Positions 8,341-15,997 of a DNA stretch of 64,000 bases are shown here, piece after piece. The translations under genes were made by a program, and so were the position numbers. The DNA is taken from positions 75,893 to 139,892 of the forward strand of contig CAZHEV010000001.1 of assembly GCA_964531335.1 (NCBI GenBank), written 5' to 3'. Source of the stretch: CAZHEV01 sp964531335 [NCBI: uncultured bacterium] (GTDB lineage Bacteria > Eisenbacteria > RBG-16-71-46 > CAZHEV01). Position 1 is the first letter of the stretch; each line of letters starts with the position of its first letter. The notes below the pieces were generated by a model. The model saw only the letters and a list, made by a program, of their open reading frames with translations, did not search any database and was not told where the DNA came from.

Positions 8341-8892
8341 ATGCGCGTGATCGCCGGCAAGTTCAAGGGAAGGGGTCTGCTGTGCCCCCCGGGGCTGTCC
8401 GTTCGCCCCACGGCGGACGCGACGAAGGAGACCATCTTCAACCTGCTGGCGGGCCGCCTGGACGCTGCGGACGCGCTTGATCTTTTCGCGGGCGTAGGAG
8501 CTCTCGGAATAGAGGCCGTTAGCCGCGGGGCGGCGTCGATCCATTTCGTAGAGCGCGACCGCTCCGCTCTTAAGTACCTGGTCAAGAACTTGGAACGGGC
8601 GGGCGTCAAGGAGGAGGCCCGGATAACCAGGGGCGACGTTTTCGCGTGGATAAAGAAACCTCGCCCCGGCGAACGGCTCTACGACATGGCTTTCGTCGAT
8701 CCGCCGTACGGGCGGGGAAACGTGGCGCGGTTGTTGGAGCTCGAGGAGCGGAACCGGCTCCTCGTCCCGGGCGGGGCTCTTGTGATTCAACATCACTCCA
8801 AGGAGCGGGTCGACTTCTCCGACTCCCGGTACCTCTTTGGAACGGAGCGCGCGCTCGGGGACACGGTCGTCACCTTGCTGTTCGCTCGCTGA
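8341..8892 (+). CDS. rsmD: 16S rRNA (guanine(966)-N2)-methyltransferase RsmD
   Basis: Methylates N2 of G966 in 16S rRNA using S-adenosylmethionine. The family start MRVIAGKFKGR and the RPTADATKETIFNLL motif are present, the SAM site is ALDLFAGVGALGIEA (about 45-59), and the catalytic motif is FVDPPYGRG (about 118-126). The length of 183 residues is normal. The start ATG 8341 follows the pilQ terminator. It pairs with coaD 15 bases downstream, an order common in many bacteria. Confidence 0.96.
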   Translation: MRVIAGKFKGRGLLCPPGLSVRPTADATKETIFNLLAGRLDAADALDLFAGVGALGIEAVSRGAASIHFVERDRSALKYLVKNLERAGVKEEARITRGDVFAWIKKPRPGERLYDMAFVDPPYGRGNVARLLELEERNRLLVPGGALVIQHHSKERVDFSDSRYLFGTERALGDTVVTLLFAR

Positions 8893-8907
8893 CGCACGGA
8901 GGCGTGA

Positions 8908-9399
8908 ATGAAGGCTGAAGATCGAGAGGCTGTTTTTCCCGGAACCTTCGACCCGGTCACGAACGGACATCTGGACCTCATCGCGCGGGGGCTTAAGATA
9001 TTCAGCGGAGTGGTGGTGGCCGTCGCCAGGAGCGATCGCAAAGGCACCCTGTTCTCTCTCGACGAGAGGGTGGAGATGGTGCGGGATTCCACTCGGGGGA
9101 TGGCCAAGGTGACCGTCGTGGGCTTCGACGGCCTTCTCGTGGATCTGGCCCACAAGACGAACATCGGCGTCGTGATGAGGGGCCTGCGGGTGTTCTCGGA
9201 CTTCGAGTACGAGCTTCAGATGGCCCTTATGAACCGCCGGTTGGCCAAGGATCTCGAGGCGGTGTTCCTGATGCCGAGCGAGCACTTCACCTACCTGACT
9301 TCCACCCTGGTCAAAGAGGTCTTCGAGCTGGGAGGCGACGTGTCGGGGCTGGTGCCCGGCCCCGTGTCCGAGATGCTCAAATCGAAGCTCACCGGATAA
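8908..9399 (+). CDS. coaD: Phosphopantetheine adenylyltransferase
   Basis: Transfers AMP from ATP to 4'-phosphopantetheine, the penultimate step of coenzyme A synthesis. The nucleotidyltransferase start is FPGTFDPVTNGH (about 10-21), the binding Arg is in VVMRGLR, and the C-terminal motif is TSTLVKEV. It is 163 residues, as usual. The start ATG 8908 has CGGAGG 5 bases upstream. It is probably co-transcribed with rsmD. Confidence 0.97.
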   Translation: MKAEDREAVFPGTFDPVTNGHLDLIARGLKIFSGVVVAVARSDRKGTLFSLDERVEMVRDSTRGMAKVTVVGFDGLLVDLAHKTNIGVVMRGLRVFSDFEYELQMALMNRRLAKDLEAVFLMPSEHFTYLTSTLVKEVFELGGDVSGLVPGPVSEMLKSKLTG

Positions 9400-9514
9400 G
9401 GCTGAGCGTCCCCGGTTCTAACCGGCGGTCTACCCACGCACAGAGGCCGTGGAGCGGCGTGCCCGGCCCCTTTGGGCTCACCGGGTCGTTGCGAGGCATG
9501 CTATTATTGTTCAT

Positions 9515-9539
9515 GCGGCCGGCGACGGGCGCCGGCCGC
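9515..9539 (+). promoter_or_regulatory. Perfect hairpin upstream of the FmdB-like gene
   Basis: GCGGCCGGCG (9515-9524) and CGCCGGCCGC (9530-9539) form a perfect 10-bp stem with a 5-base loop, with no T-tract. It lies in the 164-base coaD-FmdB gap, just after an AT-rich patch (TATTAT 9502-9507) that could be a -10 element. It may be a leader structure or an operator. Confidence 0.5.
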
Positions 9540-9563
9540 GGGCCGTGGGAGGTCTGTGAGGAT

Positions 9564-9848
9564 ATGCCGACATACGAGTATGAATGCAAGGGCTGTGGGT
9601 ACAGATTCGAGAAGTTTCAGAGCATAACTGCGGCGCCGTTGCGGCTTTGCCCCAAGTGCGGCGAAGAAGTGACGCGGCTCATAGGCGCCGGGAGTGGAGT
9701 GATATTCAAGGGCTCCGGGTTCTACAAGACGGACTACAGGAGCGCGGATTACAAGAGGCGGGCCAAGGAAGAGAGCGCGGTGGGGTCCGGAAAGGACTCC
9801 GGCGAGAAGTCGGACAAGCCTGCCGGCAAAGGGGGCGGCCAAGCCTGA
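9564..9848 (+). CDS. FmdB family zinc-ribbon protein
   Basis: A small regulatory-type protein of the FmdB family (94 residues). It begins [16 protein letters not shown], and two CxxC pairs (CKGC and CPKC) form one zinc ribbon in the first 40 residues. A conserved [13 protein letters not shown] follows, then a low-complexity Lys/Gly/Ser tail. ATG 9564 was chosen because the family always starts MPxYEY; an open frame extends further upstream without support. Its molecular function is not established. The stop is 11 bases before obgE. Confidence 0.88.
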   Translation: MPTYEYECKGCGYRFEKFQSITAAPLRLCPKCGEEVTRLIGAGSGVIFKGSGFYKTDYRSADYKRRAKEESAVGSGKDSGEKSDKPAGKGGGQA

Positions 9849-9859
9849 GGCCTGTTGCC

Positions 9860-10840
9860 ATGTTGGTCGATCAGGTCACTATAACGGTGGAAGGCGGGCG
9901 CGGCGGCGACGGCTGCGTCAGCTTCAGGCGCGAGAAGTTCGTCCCGCGAGGCGGCCCGGACGGCGGCGACGGTGGCAGAGGCGGGGACGTCGTGCTCAAG
10001 GTAAACCCTCACATGAGGACCCTCCTCGACTTCCGCTACAGATCGTCTTTCAAGGGCAAGCGAGGGACGCACGGCAAAGGCAAAAAGATGACCGGCGCCC
10101 GGGGTTCCGACGTCACAGTGGAGGTGCCGCCGGGCACGGTGGCCCGGGACGCCTCCACCGGCGAGGTGATAGCCGACCTGACCGAAAGCGGCAGGGAGGT
10201 CGTTGTGGCCGGGGGGGGAAGGGGAGGCAGGGGCAACGCGAGGTTCGCCGGCCCGACGGAGCGGTCTCCCCGGAGGGCGGATGACGGCGCCGAAGGGCAG
10301 GCGCGGGCGCTTACTCTCGAGCTGAAGCTCATCGCCGACGTCGGGATCGTAGGCATGCCGAACGCCGGCAAGTCAACGCTTCTGTCGGCGCTCTCGGACG
10401 CGAAGCCTAGAATCGCCGATTATCCTTTCACCACGTTGGAGCCGCATCTGGGGCTCGTGCGAGTGGAAGAATCAGCTTTCGTAATGGCCGACATCCCCGG
10501 CCTGATCAAAGGAGCTCACAAGGGGGTGGGCCTCGGCTTGAAGTTCTTGAGGCACGTGGAGCGGACGCGGGTCCTCGTCTTTCTGATCGACGCGTCGGCG
10601 GAGGACCCGGGGCGCGATTACCGGACCCTCGAGGAGGAGCTGGCGGCGTACGGGGCTTCGCTCCCGGACAAGCCCAGATTGGTGTGCTTGAACAAGTCCG
10701 ACCTGACCGGCACGGACGATGCACCGGCCATGGACGGAGCGGAGCCCTTGAGAATCTCCGCGCTGACCGGCACCGGCCTCGACGATTTGAGGTGGAAGTT
10801 GGTTGAGACTCTGAAGAGCATCGAGCAGGAAGAGGACTGA
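9860..10840 (+). CDS. obgE: GTPase ObgE/CgtA
   Basis: A ribosome-associated GTPase acting in late 50S assembly and stress control. The glycine-rich Obg fold covers residues about 2-158 ([18 protein letters not shown] and repeated GG motifs), and the G domain about 160-326: G1 GMPNAGKST, switch [10 protein letters not shown]3 DIPGLI, G4 NKSD, G5 SALTG. At 326 residues it lacks the C-terminal OCT domain, as do many short Obg proteins. The start ATG 9860 gives the standard MLVDQVTI N-terminus. Confidence 0.97.
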   Translation: MLVDQVTITVEGGRGGDGCVSFRREKFVPRGGPDGGDGGRGGDVVLKVNPHMRTLLDFRYRSSFKGKRGTHGKGKKMTGARGSDVTVEVPPGTVARDASTGEVIADLTESGREVVVAGGGRGGRGNARFAGPTERSPRRADDGAEGQARALTLELKLIADVGIVGMPNAGKSTLLSALSDAKPRIADYPFTTLEPHLGLVRVEESAFVMADIPGLIKGAHKGVGLGLKFLRHVERTRVLVFLIDASAEDPGRDYRTLEEELAAYGASLPDKPRLVCLNKSDLTGTDDAPAMDGAEPLRISALTGTGLDDLRWKLVETLKSIEQEED

Positions 10841-10841
10841 G

Positions 10842-11441
10842 ATGGCGGAAGAAGAGCTGGATGGGGCCAAAGTCCTGGAACGGTTGAGACTCAAGAACCT
10901 TTCGGGCAAGAAGGAGCTGATAGAGGATCTGAAGAAGCGCAAGGGCCAGCGCTCGGTCCTGATTCTGGCCGAGTTGCTCCAGGACGAGAGCTGGTACCTG
11001 AGGGAACAGGCCGTTCAGGCTCTGCCGGAGATGGGCGATGAGGCAAGAGGTCCCGTCATGAAACTCCTGGAGAACGGACTGTGGTACACGAGGGCCGCGG
11101 CCGCGAAGGTCCTCGGGAAGATCGGAGGCCCGGAGGCCGTAGATAGCCTCCTGGATTGTCTGGTCGATTCCAATATGACCGTCCAGGGCGCTGCCGCCGC
11201 CGCGCTGGTGGATATAGCCAAGTCCTCCTCCGTCGAAGCTTTGGCGAGCTCGCTCGGAGGCCGTCCGCACGACGTCAAACAGAAGGCGGTATCGCGCATA
11301 GCCCTCCTGGACAAGGAAGTTTCACAAGGCATATTGAGCTGCTGGGAGCGCGAAGTCGCAAAGCCCAGGCGAGAGAAGTCCCCGCGCAGCGAACCCCCTG
11401 AACAGGGCCGCAAGGAGCCCGGGGACGGTGACGCCTCTTGA
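10842..11441 (+). CDS. HEAT-repeat protein of unknown function
   Basis: A 199-residue cytoplasmic protein made mostly of HEAT-like helical repeats (about 35-165): LAELLQDESWYLREQAVQAL, VMKLLENGLWYTRAAAAKVL, LLDCLVDSNMTVQGAAAAAL and a fourth, weaker unit. The tail is charged and probably disordered (KPRREKSPRSEPPEQ). ATG 10842 lies one base past the obgE stop, and its own stop overlaps the dprA start, so it is inside the obgE-dprA run. Such repeats act as protein-binding scaffolds; no specific role can be assigned. Confidence 0.78.
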   Translation: MAEEELDGAKVLERLRLKNLSGKKELIEDLKKRKGQRSVLILAELLQDESWYLREQAVQALPEMGDEARGPVMKLLENGLWYTRAAAAKVLGKIGGPEAVDSLLDCLVDSNMTVQGAAAAALVDIAKSSSVEALASSLGGRPHDVKQKAVSRIALLDKEVSQGILSCWEREVAKPRREKSPRSEPPEQGRKEPGDGDAS

Positions 11442-12508
11442 CGGGTGCGGTGTCCGAGAACACGATGGCCCTGGCTTTCATGCCCAGGGCCATCGCCGGG
11501 AAGATATACCACATGGCCGCGCGGGGCGCCTCGGCCGATCGACTGCTGCAAGAGGCCCGAGAGCTGGACGGTAACGAGTCTTGGCGCCCCGAGCCCGGAG
11601 CGCTCAGGAGCCAGATCCGAGCCTTGAGAGCGTCCGCCTGCGAAGTGCTGCTTCCCGGAGATGAGTCCTACCCCGCCCTCCTGCGTCACATAGCCGATCC
11701 ACCGCTCTGTCTTTTCGTGAGAGGCCGGCTTCCCGGTCCGCGCGCCACCATGGTCGCCGTGGTGGGCTCACGCTCGTCCTGTGGAAACGCACTGGTATTC
11801 ACAGAAGACCTGGCGCGTTCGCTGGCAAGGGCCGGTCTCACCGTGGTCAGCGGCCTTGCCAGGGGCGTGGACAGCGCCGCGCACAAAGGTTGCATCGAAG
11901 GCGGCGGGGTTACGGTGGCGGTCTTGGGCTGCGGCGTGGATATCTGTTATCCCAGGGAGAACAAAACGCTCATGGGCACGATAGCCCGGGGCGGGGCGGT
12001 GTTGTCCGAGTACCCCATGGGCACGGCGCCGCAGCCGTATCATTTCCCCTGCCGGAACCGCTTGATAAGTGGGTTGTGCGTGGGGATCATAGTCGTCGAG
12101 GGCGGGGCGCGCAGCGGAGCCCTGGTGACGGCGAAGTGCGCGGCCCAGCAGGGCAGGACCGTGTTTGCGGTGCCCGGAGCCGTGTGGAACCCGTTGAGCG
12201 ACGGGCCCAACGCGCTGATAGCCGACGGTGCGGTGCCCGTGCGCGGTCCGGACGATGTGCTGCAGGAGCTCATGGGAGTCTCGCCGTGCGCCGGCGGAAA
12301 GAGGCCGAAGCGGGAGACCGCCGGCGGACCGGAGAGGGCGGTTCTCGACGCGCTGGACCATGACCAGGGGCGCCACGTCGACGTGATCGCCAGAGCCTCG
12401 GGCACGCCGCCCGCTGAAGTGCTCACCACGCTCTTGCGGCTGGAGGTGAAGGGGCTCGCCGGCAGGTTGCCGGGCATGCGATTCTTCAGAGTGGGGAAGG
12501 GGATCTAG
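11438..12508 (+). CDS. dprA: DNA-processing protein DprA/Smf
   Basis: Loads RecA on incoming single-stranded DNA during natural transformation. The Rossmann-like core shows VAVVGSRSSCGNA, VVSGLARGVDSAAH, VLGCGVDICYPREN, FPCRNRLISGL and GARSGALVTAKCA. A winged-helix C-terminus (about 300-350) follows. The 356-residue length is normal. The start is uncertain: TTG 11438 overlaps the previous stop (TTGA), while GTG 11450 and ATG 11465 are alternatives without clear ribosome sites. Presence of dprA beside a type IV pilus fits transformation competence, though comEA/comEC are not in view. Confidence 0.95.
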   Translation: MTGAVSENTMALAFMPRAIAGKIYHMAARGASADRLLQEARELDGNESWRPEPGALRSQIRALRASACEVLLPGDESYPALLRHIADPPLCLFVRGRLPGPRATMVAVVGSRSSCGNALVFTEDLARSLARAGLTVVSGLARGVDSAAHKGCIEGGGVTVAVLGCGVDICYPRENKTLMGTIARGGAVLSEYPMGTAPQPYHFPCRNRLISGLCVGIIVVEGGARSGALVTAKCAAQQGRTVFAVPGAVWNPLSDGPNALIADGAVPVRGPDDVLQELMGVSPCAGGKRPKRETAGGPERAVLDALDHDQGRHVDVIARASGTPPAEVLTTLLRLEVKGLAGRLPGMRFFRVGKGI

Positions 12509-12509
12509 T

Positions 12510-13523
12510 GTGGCTGGAACCCGGCTCTTGCACGCTATTGAATATGCGGCGCTCGCCGGCGCAAGCGGTGTCTTCAACGTCTTGCCGCTGAGCGCGGCGC
12601 TGGCCGCCGGCTCAGAGCTTGGATCGGCCGCCTACAAGGTTTTAAGGATAAGGAGAGAGGTCAGCGAGTCGAACGCCGCGGCGGCTCTCGGTATGCGCGC
12701 GGAAAGCGACGAGCTGAGGCGTCTCTGCGAGTCCTGCTACAGGAACCTTGGAATGAGCCTGGTCGAGCTGGCCAGGCTTCCCCGAAGCGCGATGTCCGGC
12801 CTGGACAGGCTCGTGGAGGTCGAAGGACTGGAGCACTTCGACCGAGCCCTTTGCGCCGGCAAGGGGGCCGTCCTGGCGACCGGCCATTTCGGGAACTGGG
12901 AATTGATGGGCGCCGCTCTCGCCCAGCGCGGCTATCCGATGAACTTCCTGGTCGGGCACCAATCCAACCGCCTCGTGGACCGCAGGCTGAACAGGTTGAG
13001 GTCGGCTCTCGGAATAGGGATAGTGAAGCACGGAGCGCACATCAGAGAGGTTCTGCGCCTGCTGCGCCGTAACAAGTTCGTGGCGATGCTCTGCGACCAT
13101 GACGCGGGCAGAAAGGGGCTTCTCGTCGAGTTCTTCGGGATGCCCGCCTCGTCCGCGGTTGGCCCCGCCGTCTTCTCCCTGCGCTCCGGAGCTCCGATAA
13201 TCATGGGCTTCATATCAAGGAGCCGCGGAGGTCGCCATAAAGTCGAGTTGACGCCCCCCATTCGCGTGCCGGAGGGGACCCCGCCTGCCCTGGCGATCGC
13301 CTCGACAACGCAACTTCTGGCCGACGTGATAGAGGAGCGCGTTCGGAGGCTGCCGGACCACTGGTACTGGGTTCACAGGCGCTGGAAGACCAAAGATCCC
13401 AGTGGCCGGCACGGGAGCTTCCCGGCCGCCCGGAGACCCGGTGGCGCTCCCTCTACATCCGCCGGGGCGCCCTCGGGAACGGCCCCACCGCCTGAACCGG
13501 GGCCTGTAGTTCTTCCCAGATGA
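12510..13523 (+). CDS. Lipid A biosynthesis-type acyltransferase (LpxL/HtrB family)
   Basis: A membrane-associated acyltransferase, probably adding a secondary acyl chain to lipid A or a related lipid. The catalytic HX4E motif is HFGNWE (about 128-133), and further family blocks are LCDHDAGRKG, VEFFGMPA and LPDHWYWVHRRWK. The protein is 337 residues including a disordered Pro/Gly-rich tail after about 295. GTG 12510 follows GGGGAAGGGG. The exact acyl donor and acceptor are not deducible. It is part of the evidence for a diderm envelope. Confidence 0.87.
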   Translation: MAGTRLLHAIEYAALAGASGVFNVLPLSAALAAGSELGSAAYKVLRIRREVSESNAAAALGMRAESDELRRLCESCYRNLGMSLVELARLPRSAMSGLDRLVEVEGLEHFDRALCAGKGAVLATGHFGNWELMGAALAQRGYPMNFLVGHQSNRLVDRRLNRLRSALGIGIVKHGAHIREVLRLLRRNKFVAMLCDHDAGRKGLLVEFFGMPASSAVGPAVFSLRSGAPIIMGFISRSRGGRHKVELTPPIRVPEGTPPALAIASTTQLLADVIEERVRRLPDHWYWVHRRWKTKDPSGRHGSFPAARRPGGAPSTSAGAPSGTAPPPEPGPVVLPR

Positions 13524-13593
13524 TCCGATAACTATTAGTGATTGCATGAGTCTATGCCGAAGGCGTGGTTCGCTCCAAGGAGGGTGATCGGAA

Positions 13594-14250
13594 GTGGAGT
13601 GGCTCAAGCGTTATAAGTTGTTGATTTTAGGGGGCACTTTCCTATTTACGGTGATCGTCCTCGGAAACAGAGATGACCGGCCCCCGGCACCTGAGGAGCG
13701 CCCGAATCCTTTCGCCGGCAGGGCGGGGGCGCGGCCCCCGCAGTCGGCCGCCGAACGGCAGCCCGAGCCGGAGCCGGAGAGAGCGCTCAGGGGGAACGTG
13801 CAACAGGCGAGCGATGAGCCGCTTGTCGCGGACGTGGACAAGGGGGCTCGGGAAGAGGCGGCCGGGGAGTCGCCGCCGGATTCAACGCCGAAGGTCAAGC
13901 CGGAGGTCGATCTCGACCTGGCCCGGCGTGAGGCGGCGGCCGAAGTGGAGGATTTCAACAGAGAGCTGGCTTCGACGCTCGGCACCGTGAATCCGAACGC
14001 TTTCAAGATGAATCTCCAGGCGAAGCAGCTCAGAGACAGGGCGGAGAGCTTGGAGGAGTGGATCGAGACCCAGGACTCGAGAGCCGATATGTCTTACGAA
14101 GAAAGGGAGAAGTGGAAGGTCCGGAGAGGTGTTTGGGCCTCCCACGCGAAGGAGTTGAAGTTGGTCGCGCAACGTCTTTCGGCCACCCGCGGTACGAAGA
14201 GGAAGGTAAGGATACTCGCTCACGAGATAGCGGAAAAGGTGGAGGAGTGA
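13594..14250 (+). CDS. Anchored protein of unknown function with proline-rich linker
   Basis: A 218-residue protein: an N-terminal membrane anchor (about 8-25, KLLILGGTFLFTVIVLG), a Pro/Glu/Ala-rich linker (about 28-105), then a charged helical C-terminal part (about 108-218, with DFNRELASTL and AKQLRDRAESLEEWIE). The start is GTG 13594 with AAGGAGG 9 bases upstream. TonB-like proteins share an anchor plus proline-rich spacer, but the C-terminus does not look like a TonB domain. I do not recognise a family. It sits alone between the acyltransferase and the degenerate kinase. Confidence 0.7.
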   Translation: MEWLKRYKLLILGGTFLFTVIVLGNRDDRPPAPEERPNPFAGRAGARPPQSAAERQPEPEPERALRGNVQQASDEPLVADVDKGAREEAAGESPPDSTPKVKPEVDLDLARREAAAEVEDFNRELASTLGTVNPNAFKMNLQAKQLRDRAESLEEWIETQDSRADMSYEEREKWKVRRGVWASHAKELKLVAQRLSATRGTKRKVRILAHEIAEKVEE

Positions 14251-14342
14251 GCCGGCCGCGCGTCTCACCGCTTCCATGCCGATCTCGATAGCGCCCAGGC
14301 GGGCTTTGGCCCGGTTGGGCATTTCTCAATCGGAGGAAAAAG

Positions 14343-15587
14343 ATGCCGCGCACCGAAGGAACGGGCTACACGGAGAAAGGGACCGGAGCGGAAGGCTCAG
14401 ATAAGATCCAGGCAATAGCGTCGGTGCTTTCGCTGGCGGCGGCGCCGGGGCCGCCCGAGCGCGCTTATACGGGGGCTGTGAACGCAGCCGCGAGCCTCAT
14501 GGGCGGACCCGCGTCCCTGTGGCGCCGGGGCGAGCACGGAGTCGATCTGGTCTGCTCCTGTCTGGAGGAAGGCGGCGACTCGAAAGAGAAAGTGCTGTCC
14601 GCCATGAAACAGGCCGCCTCGGATACAGTAAGGGCGCACGCTGGAGGGGGCGGCCGCGAAACCGAGCCCGGCCCGGGCGGCGTGGTCGCCGCGCCGGTTG
14701 TGACGCAGAGAGGCCTTTGGGGGAGCCTGGTCTTTCATGCGCCGCGCCCGCCCGAGTCGGCGACCCCGTTCATCGAAGCCATCTCGCTCTCGATAGGCCT
14801 CGCGGCCGAACTGGGTCTTCTGCACGAGGAGGCGTTGAGTCTGAGGGGCAGAGTCGCCGCCGCGGAACGCAACCGCAAACCTGACGACCGTTATGTCACA
14901 ATAGGGCAACTCGCAGTCCGCGCCTATGACGAGCTCGACGCGATACTGCGGGCGGTCTCTGCCCATCTCCGGCGAGCTCGTGGCGGAGGCGGACCCGAAT
15001 GCGCCGAGTGTGTCTCCGAGCTTGAGAGGGCCAGGGAGATAGTCGCCGAGCAGAGCGATCTGGCCAAGCTCGAGATGCCGGTGCTCGAAATGAGGGATAT
15101 GAATGAAGTCGTCCAGAGCTCCCTGAGGGAGGTTGAGGACAAGGTCTGCGCAAAGGGCCTCAGTTTGATCAAGAGACTCTCACCCGACGTTCCTCCGATC
15201 TTACTCGACGAGAAAAAGGTGAAGCTGGCCGTGGGAAAGGTCATGGCTTGCGCCGTCGCCAGGTCCGCCCGGGAGGGCCGGCTCCGGGTCGAGACGGAGG
15301 TGCAGGGAGGAGACGTCAGATTCCAGGTCGGCTGGGAGGAGAGCGGTGAGGCCGCCGACACCGCCGAGAACATGTTCGAGCCGTTCGGCCCTCTCGACAG
15401 AGGAGGAATGGGGTTCGCGGTCGCCTCACAGATAATAAGGGAGCACGGCGGCGGCGTCCACGTCATGCGGTTCGAAGGCGGCTCGACGGCGCTGGCGCTG
15501 GATTTTCCCATCGAGAAGAACCAGGAGAGGCGGCGCAGGCCCAGCCGCAGGAGCGGTCTGGACCGCAGGCGTCCCAGGAGGTCCTGA
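14343..15587 (+). CDS. GAF-type sensor with degenerate histidine-kinase domain
   Basis: A soluble 414-residue protein. Residues about 20-160 resemble a GAF-like sensory domain, and about 185-395 resemble a histidine kinase. At the expected H-box the sequence is GQLAVRAYDELDAI, with no His where phosphoacceptors read AHEI. The N-box region LAVGKVMACAVARS lacks the expected Asn. F-box FEPFG and G2-like GGMGFAVASQIIREHGG remain. The tail is Arg-rich (RRRPSRRSGLDRRRPRRS). It may therefore bind nucleotide weakly or act as a scaffold. GGAGGA precedes ATG 14343. No response regulator is adjacent. Confidence 0.72.
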   Translation: MPRTEGTGYTEKGTGAEGSDKIQAIASVLSLAAAPGPPERAYTGAVNAAASLMGGPASLWRRGEHGVDLVCSCLEEGGDSKEKVLSAMKQAASDTVRAHAGGGGRETEPGPGGVVAAPVVTQRGLWGSLVFHAPRPPESATPFIEAISLSIGLAAELGLLHEEALSLRGRVAAAERNRKPDDRYVTIGQLAVRAYDELDAILRAVSAHLRRARGGGGPECAECVSELERAREIVAEQSDLAKLEMPVLEMRDMNEVVQSSLREVEDKVCAKGLSLIKRLSPDVPPILLDEKKVKLAVGKVMACAVARSAREGRLRVETEVQGGDVRFQVGWEESGEAADTAENMFEPFGPLDRGGMGFAVASQIIREHGGGVHVMRFEGGSTALALDFPIEKNQERRRRPSRRSGLDRRRPRRS

Positions 15588-15603
15588 TCCGGGAACAAAC
15601 TGG

Positions 15604-15632
15604 TTGCCCGCCCCGTGGGGCTTTGATAAACT
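15604..15632 (+). promoter_or_regulatory. Probable sigma-70 promoter of the tRNA-Phe/tRNA-Thr unit
   Basis: TTGCCC (15604-15609), a 17-base spacer and TAAACT (15627-15632) lie 11 bases before the tRNA-Phe 5' end. Confidence 0.5.
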
Positions 15633-15643
15633 ACCGGTCGAGT

Positions 15644-15719
15644 GCGACCCTAGCTCAGTTGGTAGAGCACCAGACTGAAAATCTGGGTGTCCGCAGTTCG
15701 ATTCTGCGGGGTCGCACCA
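15644..15719 (+). tRNA. tRNA-Phe (anticodon GAA)
   Basis: A complete cloverleaf: acceptor GCGACCC/GGGTCGC, D stem GCTC/GAGC, anticodon stem CCAGA/TCTGG with loop CTGAAAA, T stem CGCAG/CTGCG with TTCGATT, discriminator A, and an encoded CCA. The anticodon GAA is at 15677-15679. Confidence 0.96.
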
Positions 15720-15761
15720 CTTTTCTTGCAAAGGCGCCGGCAGGGGACTGGCCGGCACGTA

Positions 15762-15837
15762 GCTGGTGTAGCTCAGCTGGTAGAGCAACGCACTCGTAAT
15801 GCGTAGGTCAGCGGTTCGATTCCGCTCACCAGCTCCA
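15762..15837 (+). tRNA. tRNA-Thr (anticodon CGT)
   Basis: A complete cloverleaf: acceptor GCTGGTG/CACCAGC, D stem GCTC/GAGC, anticodon stem ACGCA/TGCGT with loop CTCGTAA, T stem AGCGG/CCGCT, discriminator T, and an encoded CCA. The anticodon CGT at 15795-15797 reads ACG codons. Confidence 0.96.
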
Positions 15838-15849
15838 CGCCGGGAACCT

Positions 15850-15874
15850 GCCACTGCTGCGGCAGTGGCTTTTT
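15850..15874 (+). terminator. Intrinsic terminator of the tRNA unit
   Basis: GCCACTGC (15850-15857) and GCAGTGGC (15862-15869) form a perfect 8-bp stem with a 4-base loop, followed by TTTTT. Confidence 0.88.
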
Positions 15875-15997
15875 CTATATTGTACGGACTTTCCTGAGCC
15901 GCCGGGAGGGCTTTGCGCCGAGCTGCTGGACGGCTCAAGGTCTGGAGCATCCCGAGTACGAACGCGGCGCCCCGCGGACGCCGCAACGAGGTTGACT

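Noticed and set aside
15838-15997. glmS ribozyme upstream of glmS
   Set aside because: Only a terminator for the tRNAs and about 120 bases lie there, and no ribozyme core is recognisable.
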